Made by a program: the position numbers and the translations under genes. The notes beneath the pieces were generated by a model that had not been told where the DNA came from, did no database searches, and was given only the letters and a program-made list of their open reading frames with translations. From contig NZ_JAEKIA010000001.1 in NCBI RefSeq assembly GCF_016405145.1, positions 220,313 to 284,312 on the forward strand: 64,000 bases of DNA. The letters are read 5' to 3'. Below are positions 26,752 through 36,250 of the stretch, one piece after another (within the stretch, counting starts at the first letter, position 1; each line of letters begins with the position of its first letter). This DNA is from Schaalia cardiffensis (lineage in GTDB: Bacteria > Actinomycetota > Actinomycetes > Actinomycetales > Actinomycetaceae).

Positions 26752-27852
26752 ATGACGACCAGTGAAGACGCACTCGCAAACTCCACGTCTGACGCCTCGC
26801 TCGCGCGTTCAAAAGAACGCTCAGCCCAAATTGATCTCGCGATCGATGAAGATCCTTCACGTTTCAGGATCCTCACGGGCGACCGTCCGACTGGACACCT
26901 GCACCTCGGCCATTACTTCGGTACTTTGCGCAATAGGGTTCTCCTGCAGGACCGGGGCGTCGAAACCTGGGTCCTCATTGCCGACTACCAGGTGATCACC
27001 GACCGTGATGGCGTCGGCCCGATCCGTGAGCGCGTGCTCAGCCTCATCGCCGACTACCTTGCTGCGGGTATCGACCCGAAGCATTCAACGATCTTCAACC
27101 ACTCCGCCGTCCCCGCGCTTAATCAGCTCATGCTGCCTTTCCTCTCCCTCGTGACGGAGTCGGAACTGCACCGCAATCCGACGGTGAAGTCCGAGCTTGA
27201 GGCGAGTGATGGTCGGGCCATGTCGGGCCTCATGCTCACCTACCCGGTCCATCAGGCTGCCGACATCTTGTTCTGCAAGGCGAATCTCGTGCCCGTGGGT
27301 CAAGACCAGCTGCCCCACCTTGAGCAGGCGCGCCTCATCGCTCAGCGCTTCGACAAGCGCTATGGCCGGGCAACCCCTGAGCGCCCGGTCTTCCCACGCC
27401 CCGAGGCACTCTTGTCTGAGGTTCCCCTCCTTTTGGGCACGGATGGCCTGAAGATGTCGAAGTCTCGCGGGAACACTATCGAACTCGGTATGAGTGCCGA
27501 TGAGACAGCGAAGATGTTGAAGAAGGCGAAGACTGACGCGGAACGCATGATCACTTACGATCCGAAGAATCGCCCTGAGGTTTCGAATCTGCTCATGCTC
27601 GCCTCCCTGGCGAGCGGCCAAGATCCTCTTGTCATCGCAGATTCAATCGGCGATCGGGGGGCCGGTGCTTTGAAAGCCCTCGTCACCGAGTTCCTCAACG
27701 AGATGCTCGCCCCTATACGGGCCCGCCGCGCCGAACTCATCGCGAACGAGGACTACCTGCTGGAGATCCTCCATGAGGGCAATGAGCGCGCGAATGCCCA
27801 AGCTGATGAGACTCTCCTCGAGGTTCGCCAAGCCATGCAGATGAACTACTGA
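26752..27852 (+). CDS. trpS: Tryptophanyl-tRNA synthetase
   Basis: This class I synthetase of 366 residues charges tRNA-Trp. The HIGH-type motif is TGHLHLGHYFGT (near residue 51), with the conserved LTGDRPTG before it. The KMSKS loop is LKMSKSRGNTIELG. The N-terminal 40 residues are an extension rich in Ser, Ala and charged residues. It interrupts the glycogen genes without apparent functional link and has its own terminator. Confidence 0.96.
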   Translation: MTTSEDALANSTSDASLARSKERSAQIDLAIDEDPSRFRILTGDRPTGHLHLGHYFGTLRNRVLLQDRGVETWVLIADYQVITDRDGVGPIRERVLSLIADYLAAGIDPKHSTIFNHSAVPALNQLMLPFLSLVTESELHRNPTVKSELEASDGRAMSGLMLTYPVHQAADILFCKANLVPVGQDQLPHLEQARLIAQRFDKRYGRATPERPVFPRPEALLSEVPLLLGTDGLKMSKSRGNTIELGMSADETAKMLKKAKTDAERMITYDPKNRPEVSNLLMLASLASGQDPLVIADSIGDRGAGALKALVTEFLNEMLAPIRARRAELIANEDYLLEILHEGNERANAQADETLLEVRQAMQMNY

Positions 27853-28152
27853 CTCTCTTCGTTTCAGGAGGAGAAAGACTGCTCGTCAGTGAGGGTGTTC
27901 TTGGCGATGTGAGGACACCCTCACCATGGTTTTCCCAAAGCTTGTTCAGCTTCGCTAGTTCTTGCCGGAAAGTCGAAGGCCTTTCCTCCTCCCGTCTGCG
28001 CATGCCCCCAACTCCGATACACGGGCCGAGATCGGAGCGTTTTCCTCCTCATGCTTGCGTATGCCCCCTGAGCGTTTCGGGCGTGGAATCTGAGCTGGAG
28101 GCAATTGCCCATGAAGGGCACGAAGGAACACTCTCTTCGCTAACCTGGTGAC
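27853..28152. other. Intergenic region between trpS and glgE
   Basis: It holds the trpS terminator and an imperfect direct repeat (TTTCCTCCTC...GCRYATGCCCCC at about 27981-28008 and 28043-28070). No gene is seen. Confidence 0.55.
27889..27924 (+). terminator. Hairpin after trpS
   Basis: A 12-bp stem (GTGAGGGTGTTC with GGACACCCTCAC, one G-U pair) and a 12-base loop lie 36 bases past the trpS stop. Confidence 0.65.
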
Positions 28153-30201
28153 GTGAGTGACAATCTTTTGCCCCGTATCCCCGTTACCGAGCTCTTCCCC
28201 GTCGTCGAGGGCGGCTGTATTCCAGCCAAGGCGACCGAGAACGAGCCCTTCCCCATCCGGGCCACCGTCTTTCGTGAGGGCCACGACGCCTACGCCGCTG
28301 AAGCAGTGCTCATCGACCCGAAAGGCAAGGAGCACTCTCGTGCTCCTATGAGCGACATCGCTCCAGGACTCGACCGCTACGAAGCCTGGGTGATGCCCGA
28401 TCGACCGGGGGACTGGGGCTTTCGGGTAGACTCCTGGTCCGACCCTTATGCGACCTGGCGTCACGACGCGGCCATCAAAGTGGATGCGGGGGTCGACGTT
28501 GATCTCATGCTCGAAGAGGGTGCTCGTCTCTTCGAACGCGCCATCACCGGAACTGCAATTCTCAATCCAACCCAAGAGCCCCTCTCACCTGAGGAAACGG
28601 CTGTCTTGGAAGACGCAGCTGCTCATCTTCGAGATTCTTCCCGCTCACCCCAGCAGCGCTTATCCGCAGGCTTGTCCTCCCGCGTGCGCGCGGTGTTCCG
28701 CGCTCACCCTGTGCGCGACCTCATCGGCTCTTCACGCACCTATCCTCTTCAAGTCGCCCGCTCCCGAGCACTCAGCGGCGCCTGGTACGAGATCTTCCCC
28801 CGTTCGGCCGGCGCCTTCCAGCGCCCCGACGGCACCTGGGTCTCCGGCACTTTGAAGACCGCCGCCACTGAGCTCGAACGCATCGCCGATATGGGCTTCG
28901 ACGTCGTCTACCTGACTCCGATCCACCCGATCGGCGTGACAAACCGCAAGGGGAAAAACAACACCCTCGTCGCACTCGAAGGCGACCCCGGTTCCCCCTA
29001 TGGCATCGGCGCCGAAGCCGGAGGACACGACGCGATCCACCCCGAGCTCGGAGATTTCAATGACTTCGACGCTTTCGTCGATCGTGCCCGCTCCCTGGGC
29101 ATGGAAGTCGCCCTCGACTTGGCGCTCCAGTGCTCACCGGATCATCCCTGGGTGAAGTCCCACCCCGAGTGGTTCACAACCCGCGCCGACGGATCCATCG
29201 CCTTTGCGGAGAACCCCCCGAAGAAGTACCAGGACATCTACCCCCTGAACTTCGACAACGACTACCCGGGAATCTACGCCGCGGTCCGAGAGGTCCTGGA
29301 GGTCTGGATCTCTCATGGCGTCACGATCTTCCGCGTCGACAACCCGCACACGAAGCCCGTGCGCTTCTGGCAAGAGATCATCGCCGATGTGAAGAGGACG
29401 CACCCGAACATCATCTTCTTGGCTGAGGCTTTCACCCGTCCTGCGATGATGCGCACCCTCGGCGCGGTCGGTTTCGACCAGTCCTACACGTATTTCGCGT
29501 GGCGCACAACGAAAGACGAGATCGAATCCTACTTGGACGAGCTCGCTCACGAGACCGCCCACGTCCTGCGACCGACTTTCTGGCCGACGACGCACGACAT
29601 TCTCACCGCCCAGATGACGACAGGTGGAACGGCGATCTTCGCAATCCGCGCTTTGCTCGCCGCCCTCGGCTCGCCGAACTGGGGGATCTACTCGGGTTAC
29701 GAGTTCATTGAGAACGTCCAGCGCCCCGGTTTCGAAGAGCAGAACGACAATGAGAAGTACGAGTTCCGCCCGAGGAAGTGGGAGGAGGCCGAATCGATCG
29801 GCATTACGAAGCTCTTCACCCTCCTCAACGCTGCGAGGGCGAAGCATCCGGCCTTGCGCCAGCTGCACTCCTTGAAGATCCATCCGACCTCACACCCGGG
29901 GATCATATGCTTCTCCAAGCAAGTCCCCGCCCGTTTCACCGAGTCCGGACAGCCCGACACCGTCATCTGCGTCGTTTCTCTCGACCCGCATCAGGGCGTG
30001 TCGGGAACGGTTGAGATCGATGTGTCTTCCCTCGGAGTTGACGCGCCCGGCGGCCTGTTCAAGGTCGTGGATGAACTCGATGGTCGCACCTACACCTGGG
30101 GCGCGAACAATTGGGTGGACCTCTCCCCCGTTACGCGCCTGGGTCATGTCTTCTCGGTCGAACCAGCGACGGATTTCGATCCGTGGACGAGCGGACACTG
30201 A
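28153..30201 (+). CDS. glgE: Alpha-1,4-glucan:maltose-1-phosphate maltosyltransferase GlgE
   Basis: The 682-residue GH13 enzyme extends alpha-1,4-glucan with maltose-1-phosphate. It has the GlgE-specific N-terminal domain (VEGGCIPAKATENEPFPIRAT) and the catalytic blocks DVVYLTPIHPIGVTNRKGKNN, IFRVDNPHTKPVRFWQ (nucleophile Asp) and IIFLAEAFTRPAMM (acid Glu). Length fits the family. The start is GTG with little binding site. Its substrate is made by the maltokinase encoded two genes downstream, and its product is branched by the adjacent GlgB. Confidence 0.96.
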   Translation: MSDNLLPRIPVTELFPVVEGGCIPAKATENEPFPIRATVFREGHDAYAAEAVLIDPKGKEHSRAPMSDIAPGLDRYEAWVMPDRPGDWGFRVDSWSDPYATWRHDAAIKVDAGVDVDLMLEEGARLFERAITGTAILNPTQEPLSPEETAVLEDAAAHLRDSSRSPQQRLSAGLSSRVRAVFRAHPVRDLIGSSRTYPLQVARSRALSGAWYEIFPRSAGAFQRPDGTWVSGTLKTAATELERIADMGFDVVYLTPIHPIGVTNRKGKNNTLVALEGDPGSPYGIGAEAGGHDAIHPELGDFNDFDAFVDRARSLGMEVALDLALQCSPDHPWVKSHPEWFTTRADGSIAFAENPPKKYQDIYPLNFDNDYPGIYAAVREVLEVWISHGVTIFRVDNPHTKPVRFWQEIIADVKRTHPNIIFLAEAFTRPAMMRTLGAVGFDQSYTYFAWRTTKDEIESYLDELAHETAHVLRPTFWPTTHDILTAQMTTGGTAIFAIRALLAALGSPNWGIYSGYEFIENVQRPGFEEQNDNEKYEFRPRKWEEAESIGITKLFTLLNAARAKHPALRQLHSLKIHPTSHPGIICFSKQVPARFTESGQPDTVICVVSLDPHQGVSGTVEIDVSSLGVDAPGGLFKVVDELDGRTYTWGANNWVDLSPVTRLGHVFSVEPATDFDPWTSGH

Positions 30202-30236
30202 ACGCCGCTGATTCCGCTTCATCCGAGCTCTCCACC

Positions 30237-30272
30237 GGCTTGGCCCCTGATTTTTCTGTCAGGGGCCAAGCC
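30237..30272 (+). terminator. Terminator after glgE
   Basis: A perfect 14-bp stem (GGCTTGGCCCCTGA with TCAGGGGCCAAGCC), 8-base loop, followed by CCGTTTCTTTTC. Confidence 0.88.
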
Positions 30273-30399
30273 CCGTTTCTTTTCAGGGCTCTTCCTCTGC
30301 TCCGCACCGAGACGCACGATCGCTCTTTCAGTGATTCTTCTTGAAGATGATGTGTCGCGCCGCTCACACGAAGGAGCGTGACGTGCGACAATTAGTCCC

Positions 30400-32595
30400 A
30401 TGGATACGGATATGACTCCCATCCCCGTTGACGACGGCGTCCTCGACGCGATCGGCTCCGGGTCTCATTACATGCCCCACTCCGTTCTCGGAGCTCACCT
30501 CGGCAATGGTTCCGTGACGGTTCGCACGGTTCACCACCTTGCCGATGCCGTCGACATCGTCACCGCTGACGAGTCATATCCGGCAACGCACGAACGCTGC
30601 GGCGTGTGGGTCGTGGTCCTCCCCCTTGAGGAGATCCCCGACTACCGCGTGCGCGTCACCTACGGCGATCAGATCACCCTCCTCGACGACCCTTACCACT
30701 ATCTGCCGACCCTGGGCGAGATGGACACCTACCTCATTTCCGAGGGACGTCACGAGCAGCTCTGGAAGGTTCTCGGCGCCCACGTCAAGACCTTCCAAGG
30801 AACCATGGGCGAGGTCGAAGGCGTGGCCTTCGCCGTGTGGGCACCGAATGCTCGTGCTGTCCGCGTCGTCGGCGATTTCAATTTCTGGGATGGCAGTGCA
30901 ACTGCGATGCGTTCCCTCGGCTCTTCTGGAGTCTGGGAGATCTTCATCCCCGGAGTGAAGGTCGGCGCCCGATACAAGTACGAGATCCAAGGACCCGGCG
31001 GCGACTGGTTCCAAAAGGCTGATCCGCTCGCACGCGCCACTGAGATTCCCCCGGCCACTGCCTCCGTCGTCACCGACTACTTCCATGAGTGGAGCGATGA
31101 CGAGTGGATGGCCAAGCGCGCGCAAAGCTCCGTGCACACCGGCCCGATGTCGATCTACGAAATCCACGCGGGATCGTGGAAGCAGGGCCTGGGATACCGC
31201 GGACTCGCCGATGAACTCGTCCCCTACCTCAAGGAGATGGGCTTCACCCACGTCGAGTTCATGCCCCTCGCCGAGCACCCCTTCGGAGGATCCTGGGGCT
31301 ACCAGGTCACTTCCTACTATGCGCCGACTTCGCGTTTCGGCACTCCCGACGACTTCCGCTACCTCGTTGATGAACTCCACAAGGCCGGGATCGGCGTCAT
31401 CCTCGACTGGGTGCCCGCCCACTTCCCGAAGGATGATTGGGCGCTCGCCCGTTTCGACGGCACTCCCCTGTACGAGGACCCGGATCCCCTGCGCGGGGAG
31501 CACCCGGACTGGGGTACCTACGTTTTCAACTTCGGTCGACGCGAAGTCCGTAACTTCCTCGTCGCGAATGCCTTGTACTGGCTTGAGGACTTCCACATCG
31601 ACGGGCTGCGCGTCGACGCCGTCGCCTCCATGCTCTACCTCGATTACTCGCGCAAGGACGGCCAATGGCGTCCGAACCAGTACGGAGGCCGCGAGAACCT
31701 GGAGGCGATCGAGTTCCTCCAGGAGGCGAATGCGACCGCCTACCTGCGTCACCCGGGCATCGTGATGATCGCCGAAGAGTCGACCGCATGGCCAGGAGTC
31801 ACCGCACCGACCAGTGGTGGGGGCCTGGGTTTTGGCATGAAGTGGAACATGGGCTGGATGAACGACACCCTGCGCTACCTGTCCGAAGACCCGGTCAACC
31901 GGCGCTGGCACCACGGGGAACTCACCTTCTCCCTCGTGTACGCCTTCTCTGAGAACTATGTTCTGCCCCTCTCCCACGATGAGGTCGTGCACGGTAAAGG
32001 GACCCTCGTTGAGAAGATGCCGGGTGATGACTGGCAGCGTTTTGCAGGCCTTCGCGCCCTTTTCGCCTACCAGTGGTCGCATCCGGGCAAGCAGCTCGTT
32101 TTCATGGGCCAGGAGATCGCTCAGCGTCAGGAGTGGAACGAGTCCTACTCCCTCGACTGGTGGCTCACGGACTTCGAAGGACATGCGGGCGTGCAGCGTC
32201 TTGTCGCTGAACTCAACCGGATCTACACGAAGAACTCGGCGTTCTGGGATGACGATTACACCGGTTTCGAGTGGATTGACGCCTCCGATGGCGATCACAA
32301 TCTCATCTCCTACCTGCGCAAGGGACAGAGGAGTGGTTCTGATCAGCCCGTTGTCGTGTGCGCCGCGAACTTCGCCGGAAACCCGCATGAGGGCTACCGG
32401 ATCGGCCTGCCCTTCGGCGGCGAATGGACGGAGATCCTCAACACCGATGCAGAGGACTTCGGAGGCTCTGGAGTGACGAACCCGGGAACGATCATCGCCG
32501 AGCCGATCCCGTGGAACGGACGCCCCTACTCGGTCGAGTTGCGCATCCCACCCCTCGGTGTTCTCTGGCTCTCTCCCGCTGACGCGGCGAACTGA
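30400..32595 (+). CDS. glgB: 1,4-alpha-glucan branching enzyme
   Basis: The 731-residue GH13 enzyme introduces alpha-1,6 branches into glycogen. Two N-terminal beta-sandwich modules (the second is CBM48, [20 protein letters not shown]) are followed by the barrel. Motifs are [31 protein letters not shown] (nucleophile Asp), [11 protein letters not shown] (acid Glu) and [14 protein letters not shown]. The start is ATG 30400, with ATG 30412 also possible. Confidence 0.96.
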   Translation: MDTDMTPIPVDDGVLDAIGSGSHYMPHSVLGAHLGNGSVTVRTVHHLADAVDIVTADESYPATHERCGVWVVVLPLEEIPDYRVRVTYGDQITLLDDPYHYLPTLGEMDTYLISEGRHEQLWKVLGAHVKTFQGTMGEVEGVAFAVWAPNARAVRVVGDFNFWDGSATAMRSLGSSGVWEIFIPGVKVGARYKYEIQGPGGDWFQKADPLARATEIPPATASVVTDYFHEWSDDEWMAKRAQSSVHTGPMSIYEIHAGSWKQGLGYRGLADELVPYLKEMGFTHVEFMPLAEHPFGGSWGYQVTSYYAPTSRFGTPDDFRYLVDELHKAGIGVILDWVPAHFPKDDWALARFDGTPLYEDPDPLRGEHPDWGTYVFNFGRREVRNFLVANALYWLEDFHIDGLRVDAVASMLYLDYSRKDGQWRPNQYGGRENLEAIEFLQEANATAYLRHPGIVMIAEESTAWPGVTAPTSGGGLGFGMKWNMGWMNDTLRYLSEDPVNRRWHHGELTFSLVYAFSENYVLPLSHDEVVHGKGTLVEKMPGDDWQRFAGLRALFAYQWSHPGKQLVFMGQEIAQRQEWNESYSLDWWLTDFEGHAGVQRLVAELNRIYTKNSAFWDDDYTGFEWIDASDGDHNLISYLRKGQRSGSDQPVVVCAANFAGNPHEGYRIGLPFGGEWTEILNTDAEDFGGSGVTNPGTIIAEPIPWNGRPYSVELRIPPLGVLWLSPADAAN

Positions 32596-32611
32596 TCTGT
32601 TCGACTCTCGT

Positions 32612-32638
32612 GGTGCCCCGGCCAATGGTCGGGGCACC
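32612..32638 (+). terminator. Terminator after glgB
   Basis: A 12-bp stem (GGTGCCCCGGCC with GGTCGGGGCACC, one G-U pair) and a 3-base loop lie 16 bases past the glgB stop. Confidence 0.75.
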
Positions 32639-32828
32639 GCTTCGTGCAGGCCGTGGATGAGATCGATGAAGCTGTGCGCTTGCGTACCGCTGTAATCCCT
32701 CCCGCATCCAGGATGCCCGAGCTCAGCCTCTTCTTATCTCTTCGACAACTCGTCGATTCACTCCCCCTTTCAGCCTCGATCACTTCCCCGTTCGCGCCTT
32801 GCTCAAGCCGCTACCGGAAACGCTTCCA

Positions 32829-34289
32829 ATGAGGGATGATGGAGGAATGGTCCCCCTCAACTCAGCACACGAATGGCCCAGCGAATCCGAACTCCTCAGT
32901 CTCCTCCTCAAGTGGATGCCTGAACGTCGATGGTTCCCTTTGAAGGGAAACGCCGTTCCCACGCTCGAAGAGCTGTCAATCGCCGTCGAGGTTCAGCTCG
33001 CCTGGAATGTCAAAGATCTCCTGATCGCAGCCAAACGCCCCAATGAGGATGCGCCAGTTTTCATCCATGTTCCCCTCGTCCTGGCTGCCGCCGAGGACCT
33101 CGATTCTTTCGCCTCCCCGGGAGAGTCGGCGGGCACATGGGGTTTCGTCATCCCGGGTTCCTCCTCCGCCCTCGTCGATGGACCCCATCACCCCGACTTT
33201 TGGCGGGCCTGGGCCCACGCCGCCCTCGAAGCCGGAAGCGTCATGGGCGCAGGAGCAGAAGCAATCTCGTCTCGCGCAGATTCGGGCAGGGTCATGACCG
33301 GGGAACAGTCCAATACGAATGTCGTCATGCCCTCTCCCCATGACCGTTCAGACGGCTGTGATTCCGATATTGTCGTTAAGCTCTTCCGTGTTCTCGCCCC
33401 CGGACGCAACCCGGATGTTGAAGTCTCTGCGGCCCTTGCGGGCGAGGGCTGGGACCGTGTGCGCACCCCCGTCGCCTGGTCCACTCTCAGCTGGGAAGAC
33501 CCCCTCACCCATCTTCCGGTCCTCTCCGATTCGGCGGTTGCCTGCGTCTTCATCCCGAAGGCCGACGATGGTTTCGAATTGTTCTGCGAGCTTGCACATA
33601 CCGATGACGTGGATGGTCCCATTCGTGCTCGAGCGCGCGCTCTCGCCCGAGAATTGGGTGAAACGAGTGCTCAGATGCACGTGTACATTCAAAAGGCCCT
33701 CGGTACTGCCACGCCCTCTTCACCCCGTGAACTCGCAGCATCGCTTCGTTCTCGCGCCCGTTGGGCGATCGACGAGGTCGGAGAACTCGAGGCCCGAATC
33801 GAGGGCCTGAGACAGCGGGTCGAAGAGGTCCTTTCCAAGTTGGACACGCTTGATTGCCTGGAGCCCGCGAGCCGTATTCACGGCGATTATCACCTCGGGC
33901 AGGTCCTGCGTGAAAAGGAGGTTCCCGAAGGGGCTCAGGAGCGCTGGTTCGTCTTGGATTTCGAGGGCGAGCCTTTGCGTCCCCTCGCCGAGCGTTCAAT
34001 GCCGGACCAGCCGATGCGCGATGTCGCCGGTATGCTCCGCTCCTTCGACTATGCCGCAGCCGTGGGGAAAGCAGCAGATCCCACGTGGCTTTCTCAAATG
34101 CGCCATTCCTTCCTCGAGGGCTACACCCAGGCCTCATCGCCGCTCAACGAGGAGCAGTCCCGAACCCGCACAATCCTGCTGGAGGCTCTCGAACTCGATA
34201 AGGCCCTCTACGAGGCCGTCTACGAGGCGAGGAACCGTCCCGATTGGTTGGCGATCCCCCTGGAGGGGATCAGCGCCCTCCTCGGCTGA
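32829..34289 (+). CDS. mak: Maltokinase (Mak/Pep2 family)
   Basis: The 486-residue protein phosphorylates maltose to maltose-1-phosphate, the GlgE donor. The N-terminal cap domain carries LLKWMPERRWFPLKG. The kinase-like C-terminal lobe shows SRIHGDYHLGQVL (catalytic loop) and WFVLDFEGEPLRPLAER (metal-binding DFEGEP), followed by MRDVAGMLRSFDYAA. I start it at ATG 32829. ATG 32847 is possible, but its GGAGGA directly touches the codon. No trehalose synthase (TreS) domain or gene is attached or nearby, unlike many actinobacterial clusters. Confidence 0.92.
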   Translation: MRDDGGMVPLNSAHEWPSESELLSLLLKWMPERRWFPLKGNAVPTLEELSIAVEVQLAWNVKDLLIAAKRPNEDAPVFIHVPLVLAAAEDLDSFASPGESAGTWGFVIPGSSSALVDGPHHPDFWRAWAHAALEAGSVMGAGAEAISSRADSGRVMTGEQSNTNVVMPSPHDRSDGCDSDIVVKLFRVLAPGRNPDVEVSAALAGEGWDRVRTPVAWSTLSWEDPLTHLPVLSDSAVACVFIPKADDGFELFCELAHTDDVDGPIRARARALARELGETSAQMHVYIQKALGTATPSSPRELAASLRSRARWAIDEVGELEARIEGLRQRVEEVLSKLDTLDCLEPASRIHGDYHLGQVLREKEVPEGAQERWFVLDFEGEPLRPLAERSMPDQPMRDVAGMLRSFDYAAAVGKAADPTWLSQMRHSFLEGYTQASSPLNEEQSRTRTILLEALELDKALYEAVYEARNRPDWLAIPLEGISALLG

Positions 34290-34298
34290 AGAAGAGGT

Positions 34299-34330
34299 GA
34301 AGGGGCTGCCCGAAAACGGGCAGCCCCTTC
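34299..34330. terminator. Bidirectional terminator between mak and the YbbN-like gene
   Basis: A perfect 14-bp stem (GAAGGGGCTGCCCG with CGGGCAGCCCCTTC) and an AAAA tetraloop between two convergent genes. Confidence 0.88.
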
Positions 34331-34345
34331 ACAGAGGTCTGAAGC

Positions 34346-35218
34346 TCAGATCATCACGAGCATTGACAGGCGAGTGCGGGCCTTGAGCACCGCCGGGGTG
34401 TTGCCCGCGATGCGGAAGAGGTCAAGGAGGCGCAGACGCGCCGCGTCCTTCACGTCCTCTTCGTCTTCGCCTCCAATGATGTCCAGCAGCAGATCGTAGG
34501 CCTGCTCCTCTTGCCCTGCTGAGAAAAGGGCGTCGGCTTTGGCGGCCGGGTCCTGCACAGGAGTATTCGCACTGCGCTCCAGGAGGCGCACGCGCGCCAG
34601 ATGCGTCTTCGCCTTCGTGTCACGAGGATTGAGTTCGATCACACGCTCCCATTGGGCGATCGCGCTCTTGAGATCTCCTGCGGTCTCCGCTGCAAGGGGG
34701 GCCTCGTGCTCAGGGGGGATCGGCTCGGCGATGTCCTCAGCGCTCAGCGCGACGCGGCCGGTGACACCCATCTGCGAGGCGGCCTCCAAGACCTGTTCGA
34801 TAATCGGTTTGACCTGCTCCTTTTGCGCCGCCCCTTGGAAAAGGGGTAGCGGGCGCCCACCGATGAGCGCAACCGCCGTAGGAACGCCCTCGATCTGGAA
34901 AGCCTGGGCGATCGCGGGATTGGCGTCGATATCGATGGAGACGAACTGAAAGCGGCCCCCGAACTCTCGGGCAAGTCCTTCGAACACCTGGAGCGTCGGC
35001 TTGCTCTCAAGGGAACGGCCCGAATACATGGTGATAATGACCGGCAGGCTCTGCGAGGTCGCCATGATCGCCTGGAAGTTCTCTTCCGTACCCGAAAGGA
35101 CCAGGGGAATGTTCAACCCCTCCCCCGCCTCGAGAGCCTCTGTCGTTGAGGCCTGCGATGGTGAAGTGGAAAGGTCGATCGCTCCATGAGAGTCGGCCGG
35201 GTTCATCTGCTCTGTCAC
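34346..35218 (-). CDS. Thioredoxin-like tetratricopeptide protein (YbbN/CnoX type), no CXXC
   Basis: The 290-residue protein has an N-terminal thioredoxin fold (residues 40-150) and a C-terminal TPR-like helical domain (about 165-290), the plan of the chaperone-linked YbbN/CnoX. The active-site position reads MYSGRSLESK, so both redox cysteines are absent and disulfide exchange is not expected. Actinobacterial relatives commonly lack CXXC. Start is GTG 35218, with AAGGAAAGAAG upstream. It lies between the glycogen genes and nucS as in mycobacteria. Confidence 0.85.
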   Translation of the reverse strand: MTEQMNPADSHGAIDLSTSPSQASTTEALEAGEGLNIPLVLSGTEENFQAIMATSQSLPVIITMYSGRSLESKPTLQVFEGLAREFGGRFQFVSIDIDANPAIAQAFQIEGVPTAVALIGGRPLPLFQGAAQKEQVKPIIEQVLEAASQMGVTGRVALSAEDIAEPIPPEHEAPLAAETAGDLKSAIAQWERVIELNPRDTKAKTHLARVRLLERSANTPVQDPAAKADALFSAGQEEQAYDLLLDIIGGEDEEDVKDAARLRLLDLFRIAGNTPAVLKARTRLSMLVMI

Positions 35219-35245
35219 TGTTCGAGCTTCTTTCCTTCAGATCTC

Positions 35246-36250
35246 TTAGTTGCCGTCTGGGTTGGAGGAATCATCCATGGTGACGGATTCGATCATTCGC
35301 TCAGCACCCACCACTCGGGCGACGCCGCCCTGTTTGGCGGAGGGGATATTGAGCAGGATGGTCGCCACATAGCTCACAACGGCGCTGCCCTTCACAGTGT
35401 CGTCATCCCCAGCGTTCATGGTCGCGGTCTGACCGCCCAGGCGCATTGTCGATCTGGCGATCGTTCGTGAATAGGTGAGCGTATAGGTGAAGTGAGCGGC
35501 GACCAGAGCAGAACCGTCCTGCAGGACTACTCCTGACACGGGCTCCTCGCTCGGCGTGGCAAGAGCCGAGATCGTTCCTGCCTTCTCGAGGCTCGAGGAC
35601 AGGTTCTGCACGGTGTCAACGTATTGCGTGGTGAATTCGTCGGTTGCGAAAGAGGCATTCGAGACTTCGGAGGCGTTGAGCATATCGGTGTAGGCGCTCA
35701 GTGCCTCACCGGGAGTCATGACGAAACCCGTCGAATCATTGCTCACATACGCCGAGCCCTCATCGATCGAGGGGATCGTGACTGAGGTGCCCCCGAGCAT
35801 TCGGCACCAGGCCGTGAGCGCATAATCAGAGCGGGCATCGTCTTGGACGAGAACCTCAATGAGTGGAAGCTCCGAAGGCGTGGCCTGTCGGATATTGAGA
35901 ATCGCACGAGGCCATTGCTGCGAGTTCGTGATCGCAATGTGTTGCGGGCTCAGGTCCAGTGCAGGTACGGAGTCCCCTGAGGCCGTGGCGTAAGCGTACT
36001 GGGCGGCGCGCACGCGCTTGGCTCCTCCTCCCACGCGAGGCTCGAGGAGCGCAGAGTCGCGCGCACTATCGGCGGCGTCAATGGTTTCCTGCACGGAGGC
36101 CAAGACCTCTGCAATGCGTTCGGAGTCCAGGTTCGGCCCGGTTTCGGCCGATTGAGCCGGATCCGGGGCGACAAGTTCGCCCGTGGAGCAGGAAGTCACA
36201 GCGATGACAGAGGCACAGGTGACGAGGAGGGACAAGAGGCGACGTTTCAT
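35246..36250 (-). CDS. Putative secreted lipoprotein, function unknown
   Basis: The 334-residue protein begins MKRRLLSLLVTCASVIAVTSCST, a lipoprotein signal with lipobox VTSC (Cys20). The mature part is acidic and Ser/Thr-rich, with no domain I recognise. Its ATG overlaps the stop of the upstream membrane-protein gene (ATGA), and GGAAGGAAAG lies before it, so the two are coexpressed and may act together at the cell surface. Confidence 0.8.
   Translation of the reverse strand: MKRRLLSLLVTCASVIAVTSCSTGELVAPDPAQSAETGPNLDSERIAEVLASVQETIDAADSARDSALLEPRVGGGAKRVRAAQYAYATASGDSVPALDLSPQHIAITNSQQWPRAILNIRQATPSELPLIEVLVQDDARSDYALTAWCRMLGGTSVTIPSIDEGSAYVSNDSTGFVMTPGEALSAYTDMLNASEVSNASFATDEFTTQYVDTVQNLSSSLEKAGTISALATPSEEPVSGVVLQDGSALVAAHFTYTLTYSRTIARSTMRLGGQTATMNAGDDDTVKGSAVVSYVATILLNIPSAKQGGVARVVGAERMIESVTMDDSSNPDGN

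Noticed and set aside
30574..32637. 687-codon open frame on the minus strand
   Set aside because: Antisense shadow of glgB, without ribosome binding site or domain resemblance.
34346..35218. Active thioredoxin
   Set aside because: The CXXC position reads SGRS, so no redox activity is expected.
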